Positions 1-10,064 of a stretch of 64,000 nucleotides of DNA are shown here, piece by piece (position 1 is the stretch's first letter; every line of letters starts with the position of its first letter). The DNA is from Panax quinquefolius (taxonomy: Eukaryota; Streptophyta; Magnoliopsida; Apiales; Araliaceae). The stretch covers positions 10,205,821 to 10,269,820 of the forward strand of contig CM035160.1 of the NCBI GenBank assembly GCA_020205615.1, written 5' to 3'. The notes beneath the pieces are model-generated. The model saw only the letters and a program-made list of their open reading frames with translations, did not search any database and was not told the DNA's origin. A program made the position numbers and the translations under genes.

Positions 1-1658
1 CTCTATCCCTAATTTTAAAGAATACATCAATAAATTATTATCCAATAGTTTTTTTATCCTTATTTTACTCTCTATTTTAATCCCTATATATGATTTGAGG
101 TAGTAAAAAAATCGTTCACTATATATGCAAAATGACATTTCATACCCTCATTTAAGTGTACACTCATCAATCATACACATCTTGACTTTTTTTTACTACT
201 TCATTTTTAAATTATAAAATTAATATTGACTTATTTTTTTAAAATTAATTTCAAACGTATTCAAATTTAAAATTGATATAAATTTATTTAATTTATGTCA
301 ATATAATTATAAATATTATAAAAGTATTATTAATTATAAAATTTATTATTTTAAAATTTTAAATGAATCATATTAAATTTAAATTTAAAATATAACAAAT
401 AAACTTTTTAAAAGTTGATCTTACGTACATTTGCTGCTACAATCCATTCAATACTCCCTCCATAAATTACTAATTAAATTTAAAATAAAATAAAAATTAT
501 TTTACAATGGAATACAATTGATAAATTATACCATCTCTTATAAATTATTATTAATTTGATGTTTTGACTGTTGAAACTTTCAAATTTTAACTTTTAACAT
601 TTGAATTTCATTATTTAAGGAATCAATATAAGGAACTTGTTGGGTATATTGCGAAAAAATTGAATTCATTGTGAATGTTCTAAAATGACTTATATTAAGG
701 AACGGATGTATTACTTTTTAAAAGAATTTAACGATTTTTATCCTGTATGTACAACTACCATCCAACTCAATATACTCTCTCCATTCTATATTATTTGATG
801 ATTGTTGACTTTTTGAAATCAATTAAAAAGATTTTTAAACTCAAAATTAATATATATTCATTTTGAAACAAAAAAAAATCACTAGTTTTGATATGACTTT
901 CACATAAATTTAATTAGGTCACTACAGCCCAAAATCATTGACATCACTACAAATCTACAATCCTCAATCACCAACAAGCCATCATACAACTAGAAAGAAA
1001 TACCAAATGAAAATGAGAAAAGATGCGACCAAATGAAAAGGAGAAAAGAGACGCAGTTGTTCAAATGACGCTCCAGCATAAATCTTAGACCTGAATATTT
1101 TGGGATTGAATCTCACTTGCAACAATTGTGAAAAGACACATAAAATTGTTAAAATAGGGCCACGAACAGCCAGCGCAAGTTGATTTCAAGAAAAGGCGGG
1201 TTCCAGGCCAAAGGATTAATCTGACTGCAATTCCCACAAGCTTCAAATCTGATAATTGGCGGACTATAACATCTTCAATGGGCGATTGGTGTTTTGTATG
1301 GGTTTTACTCTTCTTTGGTTATGGAGGTTGATGAAAGTTAGAATAAGTTGGAGCTCCTATTCAGAGATCAAATTTGAATCTCACCAACTAAAAAATGTAG
1401 CAGCCTTTAATTCTTGCTTGGGATTAGCTATTAAGTAGAGTACAATATTTTCTCAAGATCAAGAAGTAAAAAAAAAGAGAAAGAGAAGTAATTAACCGAC
1501 TGATATCAATTTCACAAAGTTTAACGTAATTAGGTAATAAACATCACGTACAGTGAAACCAACAACTAATTTAGACGATCATTCAAGAAACAGTACTAAT
1601 AGTTTCTAAATCATGCGAGAACCGAAAATTAAGGAAAGAAAACAAATAAACAAATTAA
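1..1658. other. AT-rich intergenic region
   Basis: No gene can be supported here. The first 900 bases are very AT-rich. The longest open frame (1256-1438) has no recognisable domain and no plausible splice partners, so I treat it as chance. Short stretches resembling Stowaway ends (CTCCCTCC near 455 and CTCTCTCC near 775) suggest degraded MITEs. The right end forms the 3' flank of the minus-strand MATH gene. Confidence 0.6.
452..713. mobile_element. Possible degraded Stowaway-type MITE
   Basis: The left end reads ACTCCCTCCATAAATTA. The right end, reverse-complemented, reads roughly ATACATCCGTTCCTTAATA. Both resemble Stowaway terminal repeats and enclose about 260 bp of AT-rich sequence. The match is weak and no clean TA duplication is provable, so this is tentative. 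Confidence 0.25.
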
Positions 1659-3791
1659 TTATAAGGTATCTTGAATCATTTCAGCCAGCACCTCAACTTC
1701 TGCTTCAACTACGCAACAATCATTAACTAAAAATCCTTTGTTATCGTCATTGAAATCTTTTAGTGGAATGAAGGCAGTCCAACCCCAATTGTCTGGGAAC
1801 GAAGAAGCATTAAACCAGGCAGTGGCTGCAATAGAAATTTTAGTATTAATATGAATTTAATCGCTTGTTGAATATATATACTAAATTAATCTAATTAATA
1901 ATATAAGTACGTCATAATACATGTATGTACATAAATGTATTTACAAGAGTCTAGTCTGTCAAATAGTCATTTTATGCAAGTGGATGAGATACAAACAGAA
2001 TCAAGTTGAAGTGAAATAATTCAACATAGAGAGATTTTAATGTTTATTATCTAGTTTTTGAAAGTACTGTACATCTATTTTTGCTATAAAAAAAATATAA
2101 TATGGTAATTATTTAGCAAGAGAACGTACAAAAATACACTAAAGTAGTGTAAATTGTCAATTAGAAATGAGGACGGGACGGGGCCGGGGCCGGGGCCTGG
2201 TGAGAGTTTTGCATGCATGCATGCATACCCAGACCAATTCGAAACAACCCTGTAGCAATTTTCATTGAAAAAACGAAACAATCAAGCACCTTTCTTTCGC
2301 ACATCCTTCTGATCATTAGTAGTCTGGTCCTTAAGTGTGATCGTAATTTCTGCTTTCACTTTATGAGCATGAGTGAAATTATTGGAATTCGCAAACACAA
2401 GACCTAGGGAAAGGTTGCAACCTCTACTGCGATTATTGCCTTTTGGATAGAGGCAGAGCTTCCTGTATAACAAACAGTGAAGAAAATATTTCTTTTTTCT
2501 TCCTTAAACAAAAACAGAGAAATGATTAGGCGTGAAATATATAGAAGATTAAGGAAGGAAGGTATATAGTCGTAGATGCATGCATGTAGATACCATTTGT
2601 AACCTCCTACAACGAATTCATCTGAGTAGCAACTCTCTTCCAACTTTGAGAATTGAGAAATCTTCCATTCATGTTTATAAGATATGATAGTACTTAATGC
2701 TGACAATGATATAGATTCACCAGCTGAACCCAGCGACCTCTTAATAATGACAAAAACCTCCACCCCAAAGACGCAAGTGTCACTAACTAAATATCCATTT
2801 GAAGCTTCTGTGAATTTCTTAAGAGGAATGAACTTGGAAAAACCCCATTCAGATTTCACCCCGTCAAAGCGTCTCGCACTCCCTACAGCATACATACAAC
2901 GCATAATGTAATTAAGTAACTGGACATGAAAACCCCCTCCCCTCCCCTCCCCTCCCCTCATGTATATATAATTAAATGACACCTAAAATAAAACACATGC
3001 ATAATTTAAGTACCTGGAAAAATTCCTCAAGTATATATAAATGACAACGTAGAATACTGTGTCATACTAAAGAAACATTTACTAAATATGGAGGACCCTA
3101 GCTCAAATACCAGATGTTATATATGTTAAAGCATCCACTTCAAAACAATTAGCGGTAAGAGTTGACACAAGCTAGGTAGTACTTAAGATAATTAATTAGT
3201 ACAAGACAAAGTTTCTATTAAACTATTAATTATAATACTTGTACCTTGAACTGCTAGGTACTTCCCCCGAATTTGATCAAATATAAAGAATCTGTAAACA
3301 GCATTGACCTCACTGCCAGCAGAGAGATTGGTCGCCATTGCCAAGTATATGGAGATATGATCTTTAACATTTTCGCTATTGTTTCCATTCGGGAAGAATA
3401 TGATTTTCCTGTGCACGTGAATTCAAATCAAGTGGAAAAGTTATAAATAAATCAAAAGTGATGCTTGTGAAAACTGATAAGATAAGATGTGGCCAAATTA
3501 AAGATTGTGATCTCTAATCAAGAAAAATATAACACCCAAAAATTGTGAATTGGGAGTATTTCACTTCTTCATTTTCAAATGTTCCATAAAATTATTAACA
3601 TGAGCGTACACGTAACTTGAGATGTGGCCAAGTGAGTGGTGAATTTTTTTTTTCTTTTTACAGTTCTTTTGTCTCATTATTTTACCTATTTTAATAGAAC
3701 TCTCTAGATCTTGCTATAAGTTGTGACCCAAAATTACACAAATTAACAATTCTTTTCTATCTCGCAACAAAATCAGCACGCACATCATGAG

Positions 3792-3823
<32 letters not shown>

Positions 3824-4287
3824 CAAAGGTAAATTTTCCTATATATGTTCTTCCTAATTAATACAAAAACATATTTACCATTTGTAACCTCCGGCTTCAA
3901 ACTCCTTGGATTCGTACTTTTCTACACCATTTTTCGAAAAGAGTGAGAAAGACTCGATTTTATAAGTATATAGATTGCTGCGGGCTCAATATTGAATTAG
4001 AATATTGGGCCCGCAGCAAGAAAACCAAAGACTGTTTAATGTCGAAAACCCTAAAGGCAATACATGACAACGTGCATGAGAGAATAAGTAAACAGTACAT
4101 GAATAGTCTTGTTAGATTACAAATATAATGTAAATGTGAAGAAGTACAAGGTTCACTATTTAGAACTATATATCAATAGTAAATCTTCTTTTTAGACCAA
4201 GAAAATCTGAAAAAATGGGGGACTCAATTGAAGAACAAAGCTGTAAAAAAACTAACCACCGTTGTCGTCGTCGCCAGTCAAAGCCAT
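1659..4287 (-). CDS. Two-MATH-domain (TRAF-like) protein, six exons
   Basis: The gene model is complement(1659..1825, 2290..2462, 2594..2882, 3245..3408, 3879..3984, 4257..4287). All introns are GT-AG, every junction keeps phase, and the product is 309 residues. MATH domain 1 starts with YKIESFSLFSKNGVEKYES and has EAGGYKW, FPNGNN and FIFDQIRGKYLAVQ. Domain 2 has HEWKISQFSKLEE, VGGYKW, LCLYPKGNN, NWGWTAFIPL and GFLVNDCCVVEAEVEV. These are the conserved strands of the plant MATH family, which binds partner proteins, often as ubiquitin-pathway adaptors. There is no BTB, protease or coiled-coil extension, so it belongs to the small MATH-only class. The start ATG (4285-4287) opens a short exon reading MALTGDDDNG, which splices in frame. 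Exon 1 and its acceptor are the least certain parts; the other five exons are firm. The partner and pathway cannot be told from sequence. Confidence 0.88.
2175..2198 (+). repeat. GGGGCC hexanucleotide run in MATH intron 5
   Basis: About three copies of GGGGCC follow GGGAC. The strand shown is antisense to the MATH gene, so its pre-mRNA carries the C-rich complement. It is an isolated GC island in AT-rich DNA, followed by an alternating GCATGCATGCATGCAT tract at 2211-2226. Confidence 0.8.
2933..2958 (-). repeat. CCCCT tandem repeat; G-quadruplex motif on the MATH sense strand
   Basis: Five C-runs separated by single T residues read as GGGGA repeats on the minus strand, which is the sense strand of the MATH gene. 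The run lies in intron 3, about 50-75 nt upstream of its 3' splice site at 2883-2884. The runs satisfy the usual four-G-tract rule for a quadruplex; folding is inferred. Confidence 0.8.
3793..3822. repeat. (TA)15 microsatellite in MATH intron 2
   Basis: A perfect TA dinucleotide run lies between exons 2 and 3 of the MATH gene. It should be length-polymorphic. Confidence 0.95.
3961..4070. repeat. Intragenic copy of MATH promoter/leader segments (copy 1)
   Basis: Segment A (3961-4000, ATAAGTATATAGATTGCTGC and onward) overlaps the start of exon 2. Segment B (4017-4067, CAAGAAAACCAAAGACTG and onward) lies in intron 1. Both recur almost exactly upstream of the start codon at 4302-4400, but in the order B then A. 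Segment B carries a telo-box AAACCCTAA (4046-4054). Confidence 0.9.
3975..4019. repeat. 19-bp inverted repeat across the exon 2 acceptor of the MATH gene
   Basis: Arm 1 (3975-3993) and arm 2 (4001-4019) are complementary at 18 of 19 positions around a 7-nt loop. Arm 1 contains the first bases of exon 2 and its AG acceptor (3985-3986). The pre-mRNA could therefore fold with the splice site in the stem. Confidence 0.9.
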
Positions 4288-4400
4288 GTCACAGACAGGA
4301 TACAAGAAAACCAAAGACTGTTTAATGTCGAAAACCCTAAAGGCAATACATGAATATATAAGTATATAGATTGCTGCGGGCCCAATATTGAATTGGAATA
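4288..4400 (-). promoter_or_regulatory. MATH gene promoter/5' leader with telo-box and site II motif
   Basis: Upstream of the ATG on the minus strand are a TATA-like tract (complement of 4353-4368), a telo-box AAACCCTAA (4332-4340, read on plus) and a TGGGCC site II motif (4379-4384, minus). Site II plus telo-box is a known pairing in promoters of plant growth and translation genes. The segment is copy 2 of the duplicated A/B sequence also found in intron 1. Confidence 0.5.
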
Positions 4401-4723
4401 CGTAACGGAGATTCTAGGGAAACCAAACGCAATAAAACGATTTACATGTCAAAAAAATCCCCTATCAATATTTAACATTTTAATTTCGTTATTCATCTTA
4501 TTTTAAGTTTAAGATCATTCCCTCTATATGTAGGACATACGTACATTTAGTTATTTATTTATTGAATTTAATTTGGAGCAACAATATTTTAATTTAAGGG
4601 TAGTATTGAAAACATTTCCAATTGTCATTTCAACAAAAACAAAGAATGAGGACGTTTAGATTAGGATGGAGCTAGGGAGTAATAGAATGTTTGACAAAAA
4701 AGTGCTTTTTAAAGAAAGTTAGA
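4401..4723. other. Intergenic, AT-rich
   Basis: No gene, RNA or repeat was recognised between the MATH promoter and the outer Stowaway element. Confidence 0.6.
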
Positions 4724-5284
4724 TACTACATTCGTTCTTAAAAGATTATTTTTAAGATTTTGGCACATGAATTAAGAAAGTACTCCCTCCATTCCTAAAT
4801 AATTGACGTTATAGGGAGTTCAAATTTTTTTAATATATTTGACCTTACCAAGTTTCTAGGAAGCATTAATTACAATTTTTTCTCTATTGCCCTCAACTAT
4901 ATGGAGTATTTTATTTATCTAGACAACTATATGGAGTACATCTTTTCTTAATTAATGCAAGGGTAATTGTGGTAATACATATCAATCTTAATGACAAAAT
5001 TGGAGTAATAAATGACTTCCTTAATAAGTGTGAAAACTTTCAAAACGTCAGTTACTTAGGGATGGAGAGAGTATCATTTACCAAGTAAAATTTGTTTGAA
5101 ATTCCATCACTACCCCTTTATGGGAAGTTGAAAACTATTAATACAAGGGAGAGAATTTTTGAGACAATGAGAGAAAGTAGGGGTAATATAAGAAAGTAAA
5201 TAATTTATTATCCTTGAAAGTTGTAAACGACAAACTTTTTAGAACAATTTTTTTTTAAAACGACAATCTTTTATAAACGGAAGG
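4724..5284. mobile_element. Outer Stowaway-type MITE, interrupted twice
   Basis: The left terminal repeat TACTACATTCGTTCTTAAAA matches the reverse complement of the right end. The right end reads ACGGAAGG at 5277-5284 and resumes as GAAGGAGTAGTA at 25483-25494, after LTR element P1. A TA lies at each outer edge. A second Stowaway sits inside it (4781-5073). Without insertions the element would be roughly 280 bp, within the normal family range. It has no coding capacity. Confidence 0.75.
4781..5073. mobile_element. Inner Stowaway-type MITE
   Basis: The left end TACTCCCTCCATTCCTAAAT is an imperfect inverted copy of the right end, which reads CTTAGGGATGGAGAGAGTA. The terminal TA dinucleotides fit the Tc1/mariner-type duplication of Stowaway. 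The element is about 293 bp, has no open frame, and is nested in the outer MITE. Confidence 0.85.
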
Positions 5285-5959
5285 TGTAAGACCCCAGCTA
5301 TTATAAATAAAGATGAATTTTCTATAAATATTATTTTTGAATATTATGGAATAAATTTGATATAATGTTATAGTTGTGGGTAATATTTATAAATTTTGCA
5401 AAGTATGCAAGTTGTTATAAAATATTCGTTTGGTGGGAATATTCTTTTTGTTAGGGAATATTAAATACAACGGCTCAATCATTGGTGGACCCCTACAATG
5501 TAATTATTGTCGGATTGAGAAAAGCGACAAAAATATTTTATAAAAATAACTACGGAGGTGTTCTGAATTAAAAACTGTTTGAACTACCCTAAGTGGTAAA
5601 GAAATGCGATGTCTGGCGTGGTTGCGTAGTAGCACTTCAGTATTGATTATTGATGCTTACGTGAGAAGTCACTCATTTATGCTCAATTATTACTACGATA
5701 ATTCTTTGCGATCATATCTCTTATATTATTGATTCAATTATTGTCACAAGATTATCATCATATAATATGTTATATTATTAATTGAGGCGACAAGTTATAA
5801 ATGATTAATAATTGTTGAAAGATTAAAAATGTGTTGATTAAAAATAAAATGATTTGTGATAATATTTATTCAATCCTTAATGTATATAAAGAGTCCATTT
5901 ATGAGACGTTTGTGGTAAGTTTGATTATTTTATGGGGGGGGCATATGTCATCATCTAAG

Positions 5960-6285
5960 AGTCTCTTCGTCGATAGTAATTACCTTTGTGAATAGTAATT
6001 ACCTTTCGTCGATAGTATTTACCTTCGCATCAATAGTATTTACCTTCGTCGATAAGTAATTACCTTCGTCGATAAGTAATTACCCTTGTGAATAGTAATT
6101 ACCTTCGTCGATAGTAATTACCTTTACCGACGTCGAACCACTTGCTGTTTCACATTACTGACGCCAAACCACTTGTCGTTTTACATTACGGTGTCAGAAC
6201 CACTTGTCGTTTTCATTACAGGTGTCGAACCACTTTTCTTTTCACATCACCAAATTCGAAGCCACTTTCCTTTTCACATGGTAGG
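5960..6285 (+). repeat. Two tandem repeat arrays upstream of the P1 LTR TATA box
   Basis: Array 1 (about 5960-6125) has roughly eight units of about 18-21 bp built on TTCGTCGATAGTAATTACC. Array 2 (about 6128-6285) has four or five units of about 30 bp built on GTCGAACCACTTGTCGTTTC. Both recur in the other P LTRs (near 23661, 34899 and 55208). Their U3 position suggests amplified promoter or enhancer modules. Confidence 0.85.
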
Positions 6286-6305
6286 TCTTTAAGCTAGAAA
6301 TCTTC

Positions 6306-6313
6306 TATAAATA
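6306..6313 (+). promoter_or_regulatory. LTR TATA box
   Basis: TATAAATA followed by GAGGCC and CTTCATTATTTTCACGAATT is conserved in all four P LTRs (also 23990, 35226 and 55530). It marks the likely retrotransposon promoter; R should begin about 30 nt downstream. Confidence 0.75.
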
Positions 6314-6445
6314 GAGGCCTAGTGCTTCATTATTTTCACGAATTCATTCAAGCTTTAGAGAGAAAAGTATAGAGAATAAGAAGAGAAAGAAGAAGAGTAT
6401 TTTGTTACTACCTACTACTTGCGAGATTCAATCTCCTACCAAAAG

Positions 6446-6900
6446 TAAGGGGTGTTATTCTTTCTTATTCATGAAGAAAAGCATTGTTATTCCATTGCTT
6501 ATTATTACATTGGAATAACTTTTGTATCATGTGGTTTACCTATACTTGGTGACATTCTTCTATTATTACATTGGAACATCACATGCATGCGCTTTCTGCG
6601 GGACATGGTTCCATTCTTTATTATTATTCATTTGGAACATCACATGCGTGTGTTTTACACCGGACTGGTTAAAATCTTTATTATTCATTGGAACATCCAT
6701 CACATCACGCATCGTGTGTTTTTACGGATCTGCCGTTAAAATCTTTATTATTATTACTTTGGAACATCACATGCATGCGTTTTCTGGCGGGACTGGTTCC
6801 GTTATTTATTATTACATTTGGAATAACTGCGCATGTGCGATACATCGCATGCGTGGTGATTTCTTTTGTTATTCCATTCTTTATTATACCCGGTTGGTTA
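6446..6900 (+). repeat. Hairpin-rich ~60-bp tandem repeats in the P1 LTR leader
   Basis: Seven or so units alternate a TTGGAACATC or TTGGAATAAC core with a CCGGACTGGTTCC segment and a CTTTATTATTATT spacer. Perfect 9-base arms GTTATTCCA (6486-6494) and TGGAATAAC (6511-6519) form a hairpin, and GTTATTCCA recurs near 6870. Open frames here repeat the same peptide and are by-products of the repeat. Confidence 0.8.
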
Positions 6901-7557
6901 AAACTTTGACTTCTATACTCCATGAAATTAGTGGAATATCCTTGATATTTGCGTTTCATCGATATCTTTTCATGGAAATATTCTTGATCATTCTTGAATT
7001 TTACTCTACAAAAGCATTATCATGTTGATAATTTGGGCGTTAATAATTCTGGATAAAATAATTCTTGAACTTGTTTTATTGAATTCTTATATCATTGTCA
7101 TCATCCTCATGTTTATATTATGTTGAAAGTCATCTGTGGCACATGTAGTGCATAGATGGACTTGGTATGATTATGACCGAGAGACTATTCGATTGTAATC
7201 ATTATCGTAGTAATGTTACAAATGATGTGATAAAAATCCTCGATGGTAGTAGTGCATTGATGGACAGTTGTTGACATGATCATGACCATTAATGAATACA
7301 CAACTATTCTTGGCCGTAGTGCATGAATAATTGTGGTCGTGATACTAAAGAATATCCTTGGCCGTAGTGCAGGGGTGATTCGATGATGTGGAATATTTAT
7401 TAAAGCTGAGTCTCAGCTATAACAGTGATGAAAAACCTTTTAAATCATAAAAGATAGTAGATTTTATTTTCTACTTGACTCTTTTAATGGATTGCTTGTT
7501 CCGCTGCAGTTAAACTTTATATTTATTATATTTTATCAGTTTAACACTGTTGAAGGC

Positions 7558-9994
7558 TGTGACGCCCCCAAAATTAGGTATACGTCACCCATCTTGGGTC
7601 GCCACTTACATGGTACATAAATTCAAATTTAACTTACTAATATAACTGTCGTGTACAATACGACATAAACTGTGAGTTTGAATGCAAATATTATCTACTA
7701 GATATTATACAAACTCAAAAGGAGTCCTCATTACAACTATTATCACACTATTTCACAGAATAGTGAGGACTACTAATGCTATCCTCTGGGACCATTACTC
7801 CGTTCCCGACTAAGTCCCGGCTATGTTCTCATTTCACAGAGAAACGGTGAAAGAAAGGGTGAGCTCAACTAGCCCAAGAAGAAATATTATGACTAAGATA
7901 ATGCGAATAAATTATCATTAGCCTTCAACGATGTTAAGCCGATAAAATACAATAGACAACCGGTTTAACTGCAGCATTTATATATCGATCCATTAAAAGA
8001 GTCAAGTAGAGAATAAAGTCTACTATCTTTTAGGTTTTAAAAAGGTTTTCATCAATTTTTATCATTTGAGACTCAACAATAAATAAAAACCACACATCTA
8101 ATCATCCACATACCACGGTCAAGGATTTTCATCAAATTATCAATGGTCATGACTATCTTAAATCACCCACGGTCATAATCATACCAAAAACTATCCATCA
8201 CTTTGCATTACAGAATAACTTTGAGGACTTTAGTCACATCATTTATATCAAGTCATGATTATCTTAAGAATGATCCTCGGTCATAATCATACTAAGTTCA
8301 TCTATGCACGTAAGCGAAAGATAACATAATATAACATGAGGATGATGACAATGACATAATAATTCAATAAAACAAGTTCAAGAATTATTTAATCCATGAA
8401 TTATTAATGTCCAAATTGTCAACATGATCTTTGTTTAAGTGAGTAAAATTCAAGAATGATCGGAAGAATATTTTCATGAAAGAATCTTTGGATGAAACGC
8501 AAATATCAAGGATATTCTACTAATTTCATGGAGTATAGAAGTCAAAGTTTTAACCAATTTGGGTATAATAAAGAATGGAATAACAAAAGAAATCACCATG
8601 CATGCGGTGATTTAGCATAGGCGAGTTATTCCAACATAATAATAATAATAACGGAACCGGTCGGGTGAAATTCACACCGGCGGGATGTTCCAACGAGAAT
8701 AATAATAAAGATGGAACGGATCCGGTGTAAAACACATGATAGGATATTCCAACGAGAATGATAAAGATTTTAACCAGTCCCTAAAACACATGCATGTGAT
8801 GTTCTAACGAGAATAAAAAAAAGCGGAACCAGTCCGGTGTAAAACACACGAGACGAGGATGTTCCAATGTAATAATAGAAGAATGTCACCAAGTATAGGG
8901 TAAATTAGCAGCGTATCTGAGTTATTCCAACGAATAATAAGCAATGGAATAACATAAGGATTTCACCAAGTATAGGGTATGCCATGGCGTGTCACGAGTT
9001 ATGTATAGGGTATGCCACTTTTACGAGTTATTCAGCGGAATAATAGTGAATGGAATAATGAAGTTCTCTTGAAGAAGAAATAATAACACCCTTACCGTAA
9101 AAAGAAAGGCTGAATATAGAAGTAGTGAAGTAGCGAGAATACTCTTCTTCTTTCTATAATTTTCTCTATAAGCTTCTCTCTATAATTTCTCTCTCTAGTT
9201 TCAATGAATTAAGTAAGAAAATAATGAAGGAATGAGCTTCTATTTATAGGAAAATGGAATGCATAAGTAACTAATCCATGAGCGGTCCAGTTGATTTACT
9301 TTAATCGGCGGTCCATATTTAAAGAAAAATCTTTTAAATAAAATATAATATATTCTATTTATATAAAACATTTTACTATGCAAACACACTATGCAATACT
9401 ATGCAAAACACTATATGCAAAACACTATGCAACACTATGCATAATAAAATATAATATATTCTATTTATAGAATAACTTTAATAAAGTATTCTATTTTATA
9501 TAAAAGATGTTTCGCTTTTATTACGTTAATAATACGAATAAAACAAAAACGTCATTATCGCTATATAATAATTCATATTATTAATCGACAATAATGGAAT
9601 CAAACCGAAAGTGACTTCTCACATAAGCATCGATAATCAATACTGGTAATGCTTCTTATGCAACCACACGTATTCATCGTACTTTTACTTACTAAAGTAG
9701 TTCAACAAGAATCCACGGTAAAACTTCCGCCGTTATTTCAATAAAATATTTTTGTCGTTTTTCTCGATCCGATGATAATTACATTAGGGTCCACCAATGA
9801 TTGAGTTATTGCACGAATATTCCTCGCTAAACCGAATATTCCCCGACCAATCGAATATAATATAACCACTTGCATACTTTGCAAAATTTATAAATACTAC
9901 CCACAACTATAATATTATCTTAAATTCACACCATAATATTAAAAATTATTTCAACAAAATTTAAATCTTTATTGATAAAATCTGGGGTCTCACA
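7558..9994 (-). repeat. M1 3' LTR
   Basis: The left-hand copy is the 3' LTR in element orientation. It is close to 14155-16584 and, reversed, to the N3 LTR at 47535. It holds short GCATAGTGTT-type repeats (about 9370-9450) and the same hairpin-repeat leader as P1 (about 8600-9060). Confidence 0.88.
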
Positions 9995-10064
9995 ATCTCC
10001 CTCCTTATAAATTTAAGCCCTCGAAATTAGGGTGCGATACTGATATGATAAAGAGGTGAGGATA
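9995..10064 (-). pseudogene. M1 remnant: end of the chromodomain region and purine tract
   Basis: Reversed, this reads GGTATCCTCACCTC followed by CTAATTTCGAGGGC and AAGGAGGGAG. It matches the last codons and 3' noncoding end of P1 pol (22910-22985) just before the 3' LTR. The rest of integrase is absent upstream. Confidence 0.6.

Larger units (their letters stand above)
5285..7557 (+). repeat. P1 5' LTR, first part
   Basis: This part matches the P1 3' LTR (22987-25482) from its TGTAAGACCC start until antisense element M1 interrupts it after AAGGC (7553-7557). The LTR resumes at 16585. It holds short tandem repeats, a TATA box at 6306-6313 and a repeat-rich transcribed leader. Confidence 0.92.

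Noticed and set aside
1256..1438. Small plus-strand gene
   Set aside because: 60 codons with no domain, no conserved motif and no splice or promoter support.
2175..2198. Expanded disease-type GGGGCC repeat
   Set aside because: Only about three units and in a plant intron; noted as a possible structured tract, nothing more.
2404..2982. A 192-codon continuous minus-strand frame as a single-exon gene
   Set aside because: It runs through two real MATH exons and an intron; the spliced model gives correct domain order and phases.
6452..7028. Long overlapping frames in LTR leaders (also near 8550, 15214, 24132, 35440, 48556, 50521 and 55672)
   Set aside because: All lie in the noncoding hairpin-repeat leader, show the same low-complexity peptide in three frames, and precede the primer site and gag.
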